Notes: generated from the sequence alone by a model not told the origin. A DNA stretch of 7,707 nucleotides from Desulfovibrio sp. (GCA_003525525.1 DQED01000308.1:6369-14075), one strand, 5' to 3'; counted from the first letter of the stretch, positions 1 to 6,710 are shown. Numbers and translations: made by a program.

Positions 1-807
1 CGGGTCGTAGGCGATGGCCGCGACGGTCGGCGCGGGCATGTTCAGGCTAAAGTCCTTGAGCACGACCCGGATGCCGGTTTTCTCGAACGCGGCGAGCAGT
101 TCCCGCAGCACCGGGTCGGCGCAGCTTTCCGGGGCGATAGTGGCAAGCGTGGGCCGCGTGCGGTCGATCACGGCGCAGACATGGCGTTCGATGAGCTCGC
201 ACGCGCCCTGGAGCACGGATTCCTCGAAACAGTTGCCGGCCGAAGAGCCGTTGAATTCGTTTATGAGCCTGAACCAGTCGAGGGGCACGGCCACGTCGCG
301 CCCCTCGGCCACGTCCCGGACCAGGACGAAGTCCCAGGGGTAAAGGTCGAGGATGCGTCGCGCCGTGGCCGCGTCGCAGGCGTCGCCGACGCTGTGGGCG
401 ATCAGTTCCGGCGGCAGGAGCGCCTCGCCGAAGAAGACTTCGGCTTGGCTCCAGGTGGCCGGGACGAAGCGGTCCGTGTCGGCGAAGTAGGAAAAGAAGC
501 TGAAGCGTTCGGCCAGCTCCATGAGGGCCGAGGCCTCGGCCTGGATGGGGCTTGCGCCCTTGCCCATCTGCTTGCGCGTGGGCATGACGCCGCGCGCGGC
601 CTCGCCGCACAGGCTCATGTACACGGGGATGCCGAGGCGGCCGGTGTCGATGCGCCGGGTTTCGGCGAGCACCCCCTTGCCCAGGCGCGCGAAGGCTTCC
701 TTGGCCCGGGCCACGGTCTCGGCCGGCGGGCAGGTCTTGTCCAGTTCCAGGGTGTGGGTCTTGGGCCGGGAAGTCAGGCCGCGCAGGGCGGCGGGGGATG
801 CGTTCAT
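1..807 (-). CDS. YcaO-domain protein (ATP-dependent cyclodehydratase/thioamidation family), 3' end cut by window edge
   Basis: YcaO enzymes use ATP to activate a peptide-backbone amide, giving azolines or thioamides; E. coli YcaO is instead linked to RimO-dependent methylthiolation of ribosomal protein S12. The 269 visible codons are the N-terminal part and are open to the window edge. Family signatures are clear: an acidic helix at residues 86-103 (QAEASALMELAERFS, with E91, E97 and E100) and the hallmark segment at about 185-209 (FNGSSAGNC, then EES and GACELIERH), which normally carry nucleotide/Mg-binding acidic residues. The start is ATG 807-805; no good Shine-Dalgarno precedes it, only weak purines. 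The 105 nt between this gene and the upstream methyltransferase stop are also open in the same frame, but they are proline- and arginine-rich and look non-coding. It is probably co-transcribed with the methyltransferase. The family call is firm; the substrate cannot be told from the sequence, and the C-terminus that would show a TPR or Pro-rich tail is missing. Confidence 0.9.
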   Translation of the reverse strand, partial: MNASPAALRGLTSRPKTHTLELDKTCPPAETVARAKEAFARLGKGVLAETRRIDTGRLGIPVYMSLCGEAARGVMPTRKQMGKGASPIQAEASALMELAERFSFFSYFADTDRFVPATWSQAEVFFGEALLPPELIAHSVGDACDAATARRILDLYPWDFVLVRDVAEGRDVAVPLDWFRLINEFNGSSAGNCFEESVLQGACELIERHVCAVIDRTRPTLATIAPESCADPVLRELLAAFEKTGIRVVLKDFSLNMPAPTVAAIAYDP

Positions 808-912
808 GCGGTGCTCGCTGTGTTCCCAGGCGGCAGGGGCGGTCTTGCGGCCGGGCGGTCGCGTCGCCCGCGCTGGGGGGATGGGTGGCGGCAAGGGCGG
901 ACGCGGACCGGT

Positions 913-1644
913 TCAGGCCTGCTTGCGGGGGCGCAGGCGGAAGACCTGGCACAGTTTGCGTTCCGGCCTGCCCTCGCCGGGGTCGGTTTCCTTGTAGCCC
1001 ACCACGCGCTCGGCGATGTGGAATTCCTTTTCGGCCAGCGTCATGAAGCGCCCGGCCCGGCGGGTGAAGTCCTTGATCAGCACGACTTCGGCGGCCGGGT
1101 CCGGGGCGATGTGGGCCAGGAGGAACTTGCAAAGCCCCCGGTAGAGGTCTTCCATGTACAGGACCTCGGCCCCGAGGATGACGTCGAAGCGCCGGCCCAG
1201 GCGGTCGGCGGCAAAGTCGGCGCGGGCGACGCGCGCCCGGTCGGACAGGCCGTTTTGCAGGATGTTGATCCGGGAAAACAGCAGGGCGTCGGGGTTGATG
1301 TCGGTCAGGAGCACGTCGAAGCCGCGCCGTGCCGCGAACAGGCCGCACACGCCCACGCCCGCGCCCAGTTCCAGCAGCGTGCGCCCCTCGCCCGGGCCGA
1401 GGTGCGGCAGGAAATGCGAAAGGAGCATGGCGGCGGGCCAGATCTTGGCCCAGTAGGGCAGCGTGATCTGGCCGTTGCCCGCTTCCCGGGCCAGGCGGTC
1501 GATGAGGGCTTCGAGGTCGGCGATCTGGAGGATGTCCAGGGTCTCGCCGGCCACGGCCACGGGCTCGAAACGGACCGTGTAGCGGCTCTTGGCGAAATCG
1601 AGCAGTTCGTCCAGGGGTGCGTCGAGGGATATGGTGCGGCTCAC
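913..1644 (-). CDS. SAM-dependent methyltransferase, family 16 (METTL/lysine methyltransferase-like)
   Basis: A 243-residue Rossmann-fold methyltransferase. Motif I is at 90-102 (LLELGAGVGVCGL), the ribose-binding acidic residue is D115 in LLTDINPDA, and the post-II motif at 157-163 (LGAEVLY) fits the (D/E)xxY signature of methyltransferase family 16. That family includes protein-lysine methyltransferases such as the ETF-beta enzyme. The W-rich segment at 62-72 (LPYWAKIWPAA) is also typical of the group. The start chosen is GTG 1644-1642, because a GGGAG Shine-Dalgarno lies at 1651-1655 with a 6-nt spacer. The open frame continues upstream but only through the tRNA terminator and tRNA-Gly, which rules out a longer protein. 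A protein-lysine substrate is inferred from the family and not shown; a small-molecule or ribosomal-protein substrate is possible. It lies upstream of the YcaO gene on the same strand, 105 nt away. Confidence 0.88.
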   Translation of the reverse strand: MSRTISLDAPLDELLDFAKSRYTVRFEPVAVAGETLDILQIADLEALIDRLAREAGNGQITLPYWAKIWPAAMLLSHFLPHLGPGEGRTLLELGAGVGVCGLFAARRGFDVLLTDINPDALLFSRINILQNGLSDRARVARADFAADRLGRRFDVILGAEVLYMEDLYRGLCKFLLAHIAPDPAAEVVLIKDFTRRAGRFMTLAEKEFHIAERVVGYKETDPGEGRPERKLCQVFRLRPRKQA

Positions 1645-1700
1645 GATTGGCTCCCATTTTGGTAGACAAAGGCGGCTTATCGCGAATCGGCCGGGGAGGC

Positions 1701-1731
1701 AAAGAAAAAGGCCGGCTTGGGGGCCGGCCTT
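1701..1731 (-). terminator. Rho-independent terminator of the tRNA-Cys/tRNA-Gly unit
   Basis: A perfect 9-bp stem (AAGGCCGGC at 1708-1716 paired with GCCGGCCTT at 1723-1731) has a 6-nt loop. On the minus strand it is followed by a T-run, TTTTTCTTT, that starts inside the stem base. It begins 12 nt beyond the 3' end of tRNA-Gly, as expected for the end of a tRNA transcript. The methyltransferase gene starts about 55 nt further on, so that gene needs either read-through or its own promoter; I could not identify a convincing one. Confidence 0.85.
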
Positions 1732-1742
1732 CGATTTTTCGG

Positions 1743-1817
<75 letters not shown>

Positions 1818-1830
1818 TCAGAATCGGCTG

Positions 1831-1905
<75 letters not shown>

Positions 1906-1923
1906 TCGTTTTAAGGACCCGTC

Positions 1924-1952
1924 TAGTTACTTGCGTCCGGCCCGGTTGTCAA
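1924..1952 (-). promoter_or_regulatory. sigma70-type promoter for the tRNA-Cys/tRNA-Gly operon
   Basis: On the minus strand there is a perfect -35 box TTGACA (1952-1947), a 17-nt spacer, and a -10 box TAACTA (1929-1924, 4 of 6 matches to TATAAT). Transcription would start near 1917, leaving a leader of about 11 nt before tRNA-Cys. An A/T-rich stretch just upstream (about 1953-1970) could serve as an UP element. Motif, spacing and placement all agree; no expression data were available. Confidence 0.78.
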
Positions 1953-2290
1953 TCAAATTCTTTCACTTTTTCCGTCCGGTCCGGATCGGCGGGGCGGCCG
2001 CCGTTGCCGAGGCGCATAACTGCCAAATCGGAGCCCCGCCGTCAACAAGGAATTTGCTGCAAAATAAAAATAATTTATAACATGCTTATGTTAATTACTT
2101 TTTTTGAGAGACTGTCCGGTCTTGCGCGGCGGGCCGAAATGGGACCGGCCCGGGGAATGATGTGCCCGGGCAAGGGGTGCGGCAGGGGATGGTGCGGGGC
2201 GTCGGCACGCGTGCGCCGGAGCAGGGGCGTTGGGGGATGCGCCGGAAGGCGGCGTCGTGTGGGCAGGGGGCGGCCGGCCCGGGGATGGGG
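1953..2290. other. Gene-free spacer between the tRNA promoter and the hsp20 terminator
   Basis: I see no credible gene here. Open frames crossing it are extensions of shadow frames with no recognisable protein sequence. It has two contrasting parts. An A/T-rich island at about 2050-2108 contains a short inverted repeat (TAACAT-GCTT-ATGTTA, 2078-2093) and a weak plus-strand promoter-like pair (TTGCTG at 2054, TATAAC at 2076, 16-nt spacer). A G-rich stretch at about 2150-2290 on the plus strand has several runs of four or more G. No tRNA fragment, integrase or direct repeat that would mark an attachment site was seen. Confidence 0.6.
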
Positions 2291-2326
2291 AAACAAAACC
2301 GGGAACGCCCGTGCGGGCGCTCCCGG
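2291..2326 (-). terminator. Rho-independent terminator after hsp20
   Basis: Downstream of the hsp20 stop on the minus strand there is a long GC-rich hairpin. Positions 2299-2326 pair over about 12 bp, with one A/C mismatch and a 4-nt loop. It is followed by TTTTGTTT (complement of 2291-2298). It begins 35 nt after the stop codon. On the plus strand there is no T-run, so it works in the minus direction only. Confidence 0.88.
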
Positions 2327-2361
2327 TCGATGGGACGCGGCGATGCGCCGCGGAGGGGAAG

Positions 2362-2817
2362 TCAGCTTTCGATGGTGATCTTCTTTCCCGCCTCGGAGGC
2401 ATCGCGGGGCAGGGTCACGACAAGCACGCCCTTGTCGAAGCGGGCCTTGGCCTCGGCCTCGCGCACCTTGCCCGGCAGCGGGATCACGCGGGAAAACGCG
2501 CCGTAGGAGCGCTCGATGCGGTGGTAGTCGTCCTTTTTCTCCTCGTCGGCGAACTTCTTTTCGCCGCGAAGGACCAGGGCGTCGTTTTCCACGGACAGTT
2601 CCACATCGCCTGGTTCAAGTCCCGGCAGTTCCGCCTTGACCGTGACCACGCCATCGGCTTCGCTGACGTCCACGGCCGGATACTGCATGTCCTTGAACAG
2701 GGCGGGCAGCGCGCCGAAAGGCTCGCGCCAGAAATCCTCCATCAGGTCGGCCATGCTCGCCGGCCGCCTGGCCGCCACGGACTTTTCCCGCAGGCGCGGC
2801 AAAAGACTCTTGAACAT
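2362..2817 (-). CDS. Small heat shock protein, Hsp20/alpha-crystallin family
   Basis: An ATP-independent cytoplasmic holdase chaperone of 151 residues, normal for bacterial Hsp20. The alpha-crystallin domain spans about 45-138: it opens with YPAVDVSEADGVVTVKAELPG, contains LVLRGEKK at 81-88, and ends with the conserved GVLVVTLP at 130-137. The C-terminal I-x-I motif, which docks neighbouring subunits, is present as ITI at 147-149. The start is ATG 2817-2815, because GGAGG at 2824-2828 gives a 6-nt spacer; the frame runs 21 codons further upstream but only through the regulatory palindrome. The gene is probably monocistronic: a 79-bp gap containing an inverted repeat separates it from the glycosyltransferase upstream, and a strong terminator follows. 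Confidence 0.96.
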   Translation of the reverse strand: MFKSLLPRLREKSVAARRPASMADLMEDFWREPFGALPALFKDMQYPAVDVSEADGVVTVKAELPGLEPGDVELSVENDALVLRGEKKFADEEKKDDYHRIERSYGAFSRVIPLPGKVREAEAKARFDKGVLVVTLPRDASEAGKKITIES

Positions 2818-2856
2818 ATCCAACCTCCAAAGTGGTGGTTTCGTATGCTCAAACAA

Positions 2857-2880
2857 TTGACACGAACGGTGTCGTGTCAA
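2857..2880. promoter_or_regulatory. Perfect inverted repeat upstream of hsp20, candidate operator
   Basis: Arms TTGACACGA (2857-2865) and TCGTGTCAA (2872-2880) are perfect 9-bp inverted repeats around a 6-nt spacer. The element ends 39 nt before the hsp20 start codon, where an operator overlapping a promoter would sit. On the minus strand, its first six bases read TTGACA and could be a -35 box, but no good -10 follows at 16-18 nt. It is not the CIRCE element, whose arms are TTAGCACTC/GAGTGCTAA. It only loosely resembles the HspR (HAIR) TTGA...TCAA layout. An alternative reading is a terminator for the glycosyltransferase gene, but there is no T-run. Confidence 0.5.
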
Positions 2881-2896
2881 GGGGGCAGGCCGGCGT

Positions 2897-4516
2897 TTAT
2901 GCCCCTTCGCGCAGGCTCAGGGCGTCGAGGCGCTCCAGTTCCTCGCGGCGGTCGAACCACTTGTAGGAGAACTTCACGTCGTTGCCGAGGATGCTGCCCT
3001 GGCTCGCCATGGAAAGCCGGCTGCGCGCCGAGGTGCCCGAGCCCTGGCGGTGCACGCAGGTCACCGTGCCGCAGTAGAAGACCTTCCAGCCGGCCAGGCA
3101 CAGTTGCAGGTCGTGGTCCGTGTCGTCGATCTGCGAAGGGGAATAGCGGATGTCGAAGGCGGGCGCGTCGGCCAGGGAGGCCGTGCGCAACAGGTGCTGG
3201 CAGCCCATGACCACCCGCGTTTCCCGGACCACGTCGTACAGCCCGATGTCGTACTGCTGATAGGGCGTGGGCAGGCTGACCCGCACGGCCTCGGGCAGGG
3301 CGAGGGACACATGGCGGTAGAGGTATTGCAACAGGTGGAACTGCCCGGGGAAAACGACCTTGCAGCCCACGTTGCCGATGCGCGGGTCGCGCTCGGCCAC
3401 GGTGAGCAGCTGGGCCAGCCAGTCGGGCTGGACATAGACGTCGTCGTCGAGGAAGGCCACGTATTCGCATTCCCGGGTGGCGGGCTGGGCCAGCAGCCAG
3501 TTGCGCGCCGCGGGCGCGCCCACGTTGACCGGGAGGCTGATGACCTCCACCTCGTTTTCCGGAAAGAGCGCCTTGGCCCGGCCGGCCACGGCCAGACTGT
3601 CGTCGGTGCAGCCGTTGAGCAGTATTTTGATGCGCGCCGCGCCGATGGCGCTGCCGCGCAGGCTCTCAAGCGTCTCGCCGAGGATTTGCGCCTTGTTGAA
3701 GCTGTAGAGATAGACGGCCACGCGCTTGCGGTCCACGAGGCCGTGGTCAGGCCGGAAGGGAGAGGCCAGTTCCTCGCGGCGCAGGCGGTACGGCCGGGCA
3801 TAGGCGTCGAGGGCGATGGCGCGGTCGTACAGGGCGACGGCCGTCTCGGTGTCGCCGCGCATGCGGTGCATCTCCGCCGCCTTGGCGAGGGTAAAGGGGT
3901 CGTCGGCAAAGGGTTTGACGCCCTCCCACAGGGCCCAGGCTCCGTCCGCATCGCCGAGGCCGGCGTACGCGTTGAAAAGATGTTTGTTCCAAAGCGGCTG
4001 GAGCACCTTGGGGCAACGGAACCCGGCGACGGCTGGGCTTGGGGGGATGCCGTCGTAATAGTCGAGGCTGAGCAGCATGTCGGCGTAGCGCACGGCCAGG
4101 GGGTGGCGGGCCAGCACCTTTTCGCAAATGGCCCGGATCTCTTCGCCCTGGAATTTGAACGAGGCCTTTCGCAGTTGGGCGAAAAGTTCCGGCTCGACAT
4201 GCGTGCCTTCGAGGACCTTGATGAGGTCGTGCACACCGGGCGCGACGCCGGAACTCAACCCGAGCCCGAGGATGCCCGGATCGAAGTTGGACAAGCGCAC
4301 GGCCGAACGCAGGGCATGCTCGAGCAGGCGGCGCGCGCCTTCCGGGAGTTCCTGGTTCTGTTCGTCGAAGACGCGGTTGATGAAGCAGACCGCCATGGGC
4401 AGGTCGACCTGGAACGTATCCAGGTAGTTTTCGTAATAGCGGCAGGCTTTGCCCAGGGGCAGGGCTTCGAGTTCGCCGGTGATGCCGACGAGTTTTTCCG
4501 GTGCCTCTTCGGCCAT
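2897..4516 (-). CDS. Family 2 (GT-A) glycosyltransferase with N-terminal helical-repeat region
   Basis: A cytoplasmic glycosyltransferase of 539 residues, predicted to transfer a sugar from a nucleotide-sugar donor; donor and acceptor cannot be read from the sequence. Residues 1 to about 260 are alpha-helical and repeat-like. The stretch at 175-240 (NKHLFNAYAGLGDADGAWALWE, then AVALYDRAIALDAYARPY) looks like tetratricopeptide (TPR) repeats. Residues 265-495 are the GT-A domain, with strand RVAVYLYSFN, NVGAPAARN at 331-339, the metal-binding DDD at 357-359 (FLDDDVYVQPDW) and a downstream acidic DDTDHD at 464-469 in the catalytic-base region. It has no membrane segment. The start is ATG 4516-4514, with GGGAGG about 5 nt upstream. 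Such proteins often act on surface polysaccharide, flagellin or other proteins, but nothing nearby settles which. Confidence 0.9.
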   Translation of the reverse strand: MAEEAPEKLVGITGELEALPLGKACRYYENYLDTFQVDLPMAVCFINRVFDEQNQELPEGARRLLEHALRSAVRLSNFDPGILGLGLSSGVAPGVHDLIKVLEGTHVEPELFAQLRKASFKFQGEEIRAICEKVLARHPLAVRYADMLLSLDYYDGIPPSPAVAGFRCPKVLQPLWNKHLFNAYAGLGDADGAWALWEGVKPFADDPFTLAKAAEMHRMRGDTETAVALYDRAIALDAYARPYRLRREELASPFRPDHGLVDRKRVAVYLYSFNKAQILGETLESLRGSAIGAARIKILLNGCTDDSLAVAGRAKALFPENEVEVISLPVNVGAPAARNWLLAQPATRECEYVAFLDDDVYVQPDWLAQLLTVAERDPRIGNVGCKVVFPGQFHLLQYLYRHVSLALPEAVRVSLPTPYQQYDIGLYDVVRETRVVMGCQHLLRTASLADAPAFDIRYSPSQIDDTDHDLQLCLAGWKVFYCGTVTCVHRQGSGTSARSRLSMASQGSILGNDVKFSYKWFDRREELERLDALSLREGA

Positions 4517-4594
4517 GGGTCCCTCCCTTTCTGGCGCGGTGTCGGATGTCGGGGATGCGGCAACAACTCCCCCCGACCGTGCGGAACATACCGA

Positions 4595-4623
4595 TTTTTA
4601 GAAAAATGCAAGTATGGTTCCAA
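4595..4623 (-). promoter_or_regulatory. Possible sigma70-type promoter for the glycosyltransferase
   Basis: On the minus strand, TTGGAA (4623-4618, 4 of 6 to consensus), a 17-nt spacer and TAAAAA (4600-4595, 4 of 6) fall in a locally A/T-rich patch between the serine hydrolase stop and the glycosyltransferase start. Transcription would begin near 4588. The leader of about 70 nt would contain a 7-bp inverted repeat (GTCGGGG at 4548-4554 and CCCCGAC at 4571-4577). Both boxes are imperfect, so this is a candidate only. Confidence 0.35.
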
Positions 4624-4634
4624 CGGAAGCCGGA

Positions 4635-5735
4635 TCAGGGTTGCCGCTTGCCCGAGACGAGTTCCAGGAGCTTCCAGCCTTCGTCGGAGAAATCGCCTTC
4701 GGTGTCGGATAGAAACACCACGCCGGCCCCGTCTTCTGGCGAGAGCAGCACCAGCGCGAAATAGCCCCCGGAACGGCCGGCGTGGAGCACGTACTCCTTG
4801 CCGCCGAAGTTCATGATGTTCCAGAAGAGGCCGATGTAGAGCGTGGGAATGGACGAGACGTGCTTGCGCGGCAGCTGGGCCAGCTTCATGGCCGGCAAAA
4901 GCGGCGAGGGCAGGATGCCGAGGTTGGCCGCGGCGTAGGTGAGCATGTCCTCGGCCGTGGAACGGAAGGCTCCGGCCCCTTCGAGCCCGGTCACGTCCCA
5001 GTTGGGCAGCAGGCCGCCGTCCGCGGCGTGGGCCCGGGTCATGCGCGCGGCCTGGTCGGGGCTTAGGGAGATCGTGGTGTCGCGCAGGAAAAGCGGCGCG
5101 CAAAGGCGCGTTTTGACGAGCGTTTCGTAGTCGGTGTCCCACAGGCGCGCAAGCATCAGGCCCAGCGCGCCGGCGGCGGTGTTGCTGTAGTAGAAGTCCT
5201 GGCCGACGGGAGCGATCGGCTTTGCCGTGCGCAGGTAGTCCAGGAGCAGGGCGGTGGAATAACCGGCCAAGGGGTTGCGCGGGTCCGTGGAAGGCAGGTT
5301 GGACGGCGCTTCGGGCAGGCCCGAGGTGTGGGTGGCGAGGTCGAGCAGGCTCACCCAGAAAAGGGGCGAATCCTTGGCGATGACGCCCTGGGGCAGATAG
5401 AGCCGCATGGGGTCGGTGGCGCGCACGCGCCCCTCCATGATCGCCTGGGCGAGCATCTGGCCGGTGAAGGTCTTGGTGATGGAGCCGAGTTCGAACAGCG
5501 TGCGCCCGTCCGGGGGCGGGTCGTTTTTCCCTTCGCCGAAATGCCCGAAGCCGTAGACCGCCCGTCCCTCGGGGCTGACGAAGCCGACCACCAGGCCGTG
5601 GATGCGGCCGGAAGCCGTCAATTTGCCGACGACTTGCGCCGTGGCCCGGGCGCTCGGCAGGGCCTTGGGCCTCCCCGCCGCGGACGAGGCGGGAAGGCAG
5701 GCGAGCAGGAGCAGGGCGGCGAGCAGGATGCGCAT
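4635..5735 (-). CDS. Exported beta-lactamase-fold serine hydrolase (class C / penicillin-binding-protein-like)
   Basis: A member of the 'beta-lactamase' serine hydrolase family (AmpC, D-Ala-D-Ala carboxypeptidase and esterase relatives), 366 residues. The N-terminus is a signal peptide: MRI, a Leu/Ala-rich core, and a likely cleavage site after SAA at 18-20. LLAC at 10-13 is a poor lipobox, so a lipoprotein is possible but less likely. The catalytic triad motifs are present: SxxK at S85-K88 (GSITKTF), YSN at 183-185 (FYYSNTAAG) and HAG at 318-320 (HAGRSGGY) in place of KTG. The helper motif LLDLATHTSGLP lies at 130-141. The start is ATG 5735-5733; the Shine-Dalgarno is weak. It starts 15 nt after the stop of the DUF523-DUF1722 gene, which implies co-transcription. 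It probably acts in the periplasm on a peptidoglycan peptide or an ester; antibiotic hydrolysis is not implied. Confidence 0.92.
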   Translation of the reverse strand: MRILLAALLLLACLPASSAAGRPKALPSARATAQVVGKLTASGRIHGLVVGFVSPEGRAVYGFGHFGEGKNDPPPDGRTLFELGSITKTFTGQMLAQAIMEGRVRATDPMRLYLPQGVIAKDSPLFWVSLLDLATHTSGLPEAPSNLPSTDPRNPLAGYSTALLLDYLRTAKPIAPVGQDFYYSNTAAGALGLMLARLWDTDYETLVKTRLCAPLFLRDTTISLSPDQAARMTRAHAADGGLLPNWDVTGLEGAGAFRSTAEDMLTYAAANLGILPSPLLPAMKLAQLPRKHVSSIPTLYIGLFWNIMNFGGKEYVLHAGRSGGYFALVLLSPEDGAGVVFLSDTEGDFSDEGWKLLELVSGKRQP

Positions 5736-5750
5736 GCGGTGTTTCCGGAG

Positions 5751-6710
5751 TTAGACGTGATTGCGCAGTTTGAGTTCCACGGGATGGGGATGGAGGTATG
5801 CCTGGGCCAGGAGATAGTCCACCCGGAACTTGCGCGCGTAGTGGGCGCAAAGGGTCACGGGCACAACCAGGGGCACGAGGCCCGTGCGGTAGTCGCGGAT
5901 GACGGCCTGCAACTCCGCCTTGTCGTCCGCGTCGAGGAACTTCTTGAAATAGCCGGCGATGTGCTCGAGCACGTTGGCGTGCTTGGCCGGGGTCGCGGGC
6001 AGGGTGAGGGCGCGCATGAGCACGGTCTCGTAGGATGCGCGCAGGGCGTCGGCGGGCCAGTTCTTCGCTTCGGCCGTGAGCCTGCCGAGCTGGCGGGCCA
6101 TCTCCGGGCTGTGCGACATGAGCAGCAGCTTGTTGGTCGCGGTGAAGGCCACGAGCCGGGCGGGAAGGCCCGTGCGGCCGTCGCCGGCAAGGGCCGCGCG
6201 CCAGCGGTCGAGGGTGAAGATGCGCTCGATGAAGTTTTCCCGCAGCCGGTCGTCGTGCAGGCGGCCCTCTTCCTCAACGGGGAGCAGGGGAAAGGCGTCC
6301 ATGAAGGCCCGTGCGAAAAGGCCGGTGCCGCGCGGGACCGGCGCGCCCTTTTCGCCGTAGACTTTCACCCGGGCCATGCCGCTCGACGGGGATTTGGCCT
6401 TGAAAATGAAGCCGCGAAGGTTTTCGCCCCCGAGTTCGCGCACCCGGCGCAAGGCCCAGGCGCGCATGCGCTCCGTGAGGTCCACGCCCGTTTTTATCGT
6501 CACCAGGCGCGGGGCCTCGGGATCGCCGACAAGGCGCATGGCCTCGCGCGGCACGCCCAGGCCGCACTCCACCTCCGGGCACACGGGGACGAACTCGAAG
6601 AATTTCCCCAGCGTTTCCACGACGTATGCGTCGCGCTTGTGCCCGCCGTCGTAGCGCACGTTCTGCCCGAGCAGGCAGGCGCTCACCCCCACACGGATCG
6701 TCTCCGCCAT
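5751..6710 (-). CDS. DUF523-DUF1722 protein, RudS-like (tRNA 4-thiouridine desulfidase family)
   Basis: A 319-residue fusion of an N-terminal DUF523 (TudS) domain (about 5-135) and a C-terminal DUF1722 domain (about 180-312). TudS proteins are iron-sulfur thiouracil desulfidases, and TudS-DUF1722 fusions (RudS) remove sulfur from 4-thiouridine in tRNA; that role is assumed here by homology. DUF523 motifs seen: SACLLG with C12, RYDGG at 19-23, and PVCPEVECGLGVPRE with C44 and C49. The segment SPSSGMARVKVY at 107-118 is where I recall SPSCG in TudS; here the position of the third cysteine is Ser110. The DUF1722 domain shows NKLLLMSHS at 193-201, HANVLEHIAGYFKK at 244-257 and the closing LHPHPVELKLRNH. 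The start is ATG 6710-6708, with GGAGG at 6716-6720 and a 5-nt spacer. It is first in a unit with the serine hydrolase. Confidence 0.9.
   Translation of the reverse strand: MAETIRVGVSACLLGQNVRYDGGHKRDAYVVETLGKFFEFVPVCPEVECGLGVPREAMRLVGDPEAPRLVTIKTGVDLTERMRAWALRRVRELGGENLRGFIFKAKSPSSGMARVKVYGEKGAPVPRGTGLFARAFMDAFPLLPVEEEGRLHDDRLRENFIERIFTLDRWRAALAGDGRTGLPARLVAFTATNKLLLMSHSPEMARQLGRLTAEAKNWPADALRASYETVLMRALTLPATPAKHANVLEHIAGYFKKFLDADDKAELQAVIRDYRTGLVPLVVPVTLCAHYARKFRVDYLLAQAYLHPHPVELKLRNHV

Noticed and set aside
808..915. The methyltransferase and YcaO genes are in the same frame, separated by one TGA and 35 open codons; possible read-through or selenocysteine fusion
   Set aside because: The intervening codons are Pro- and Arg-rich and unlike protein, no SECIS-like hairpin stands out after the TGA, and both proteins have natural ends. 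Chance open frame in GC-rich DNA is the simpler reading.
47..1702. A 551-codon open frame on the minus strand across the YcaO and methyltransferase genes
   Set aside because: Its translation is rich in Arg, Pro, Gly and His with no domain signal. It is an out-of-frame shadow of two clearly recognisable genes, a common effect in GC-rich DNA.
2075..2402. Small open frames on both strands in the tRNA-hsp20 spacer
   Set aside because: They are low-complexity Arg/Pro-rich translations without convincing ribosome binding sites; several run through the hsp20 terminator.
4593..4608. Short ATTTTT...AAAAAT inverted repeat as a terminator for the serine hydrolase gene
   Set aside because: The stem is A/T only with almost no loop; it fits better as part of the A/T-rich promoter candidate of the glycosyltransferase.
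3050..4816. A 588-codon plus-strand open frame opposite the glycosyltransferase
   Set aside because: It is the antisense shadow of a glycosyltransferase with intact catalytic motifs and a good ribosome binding site; the shadow has neither.
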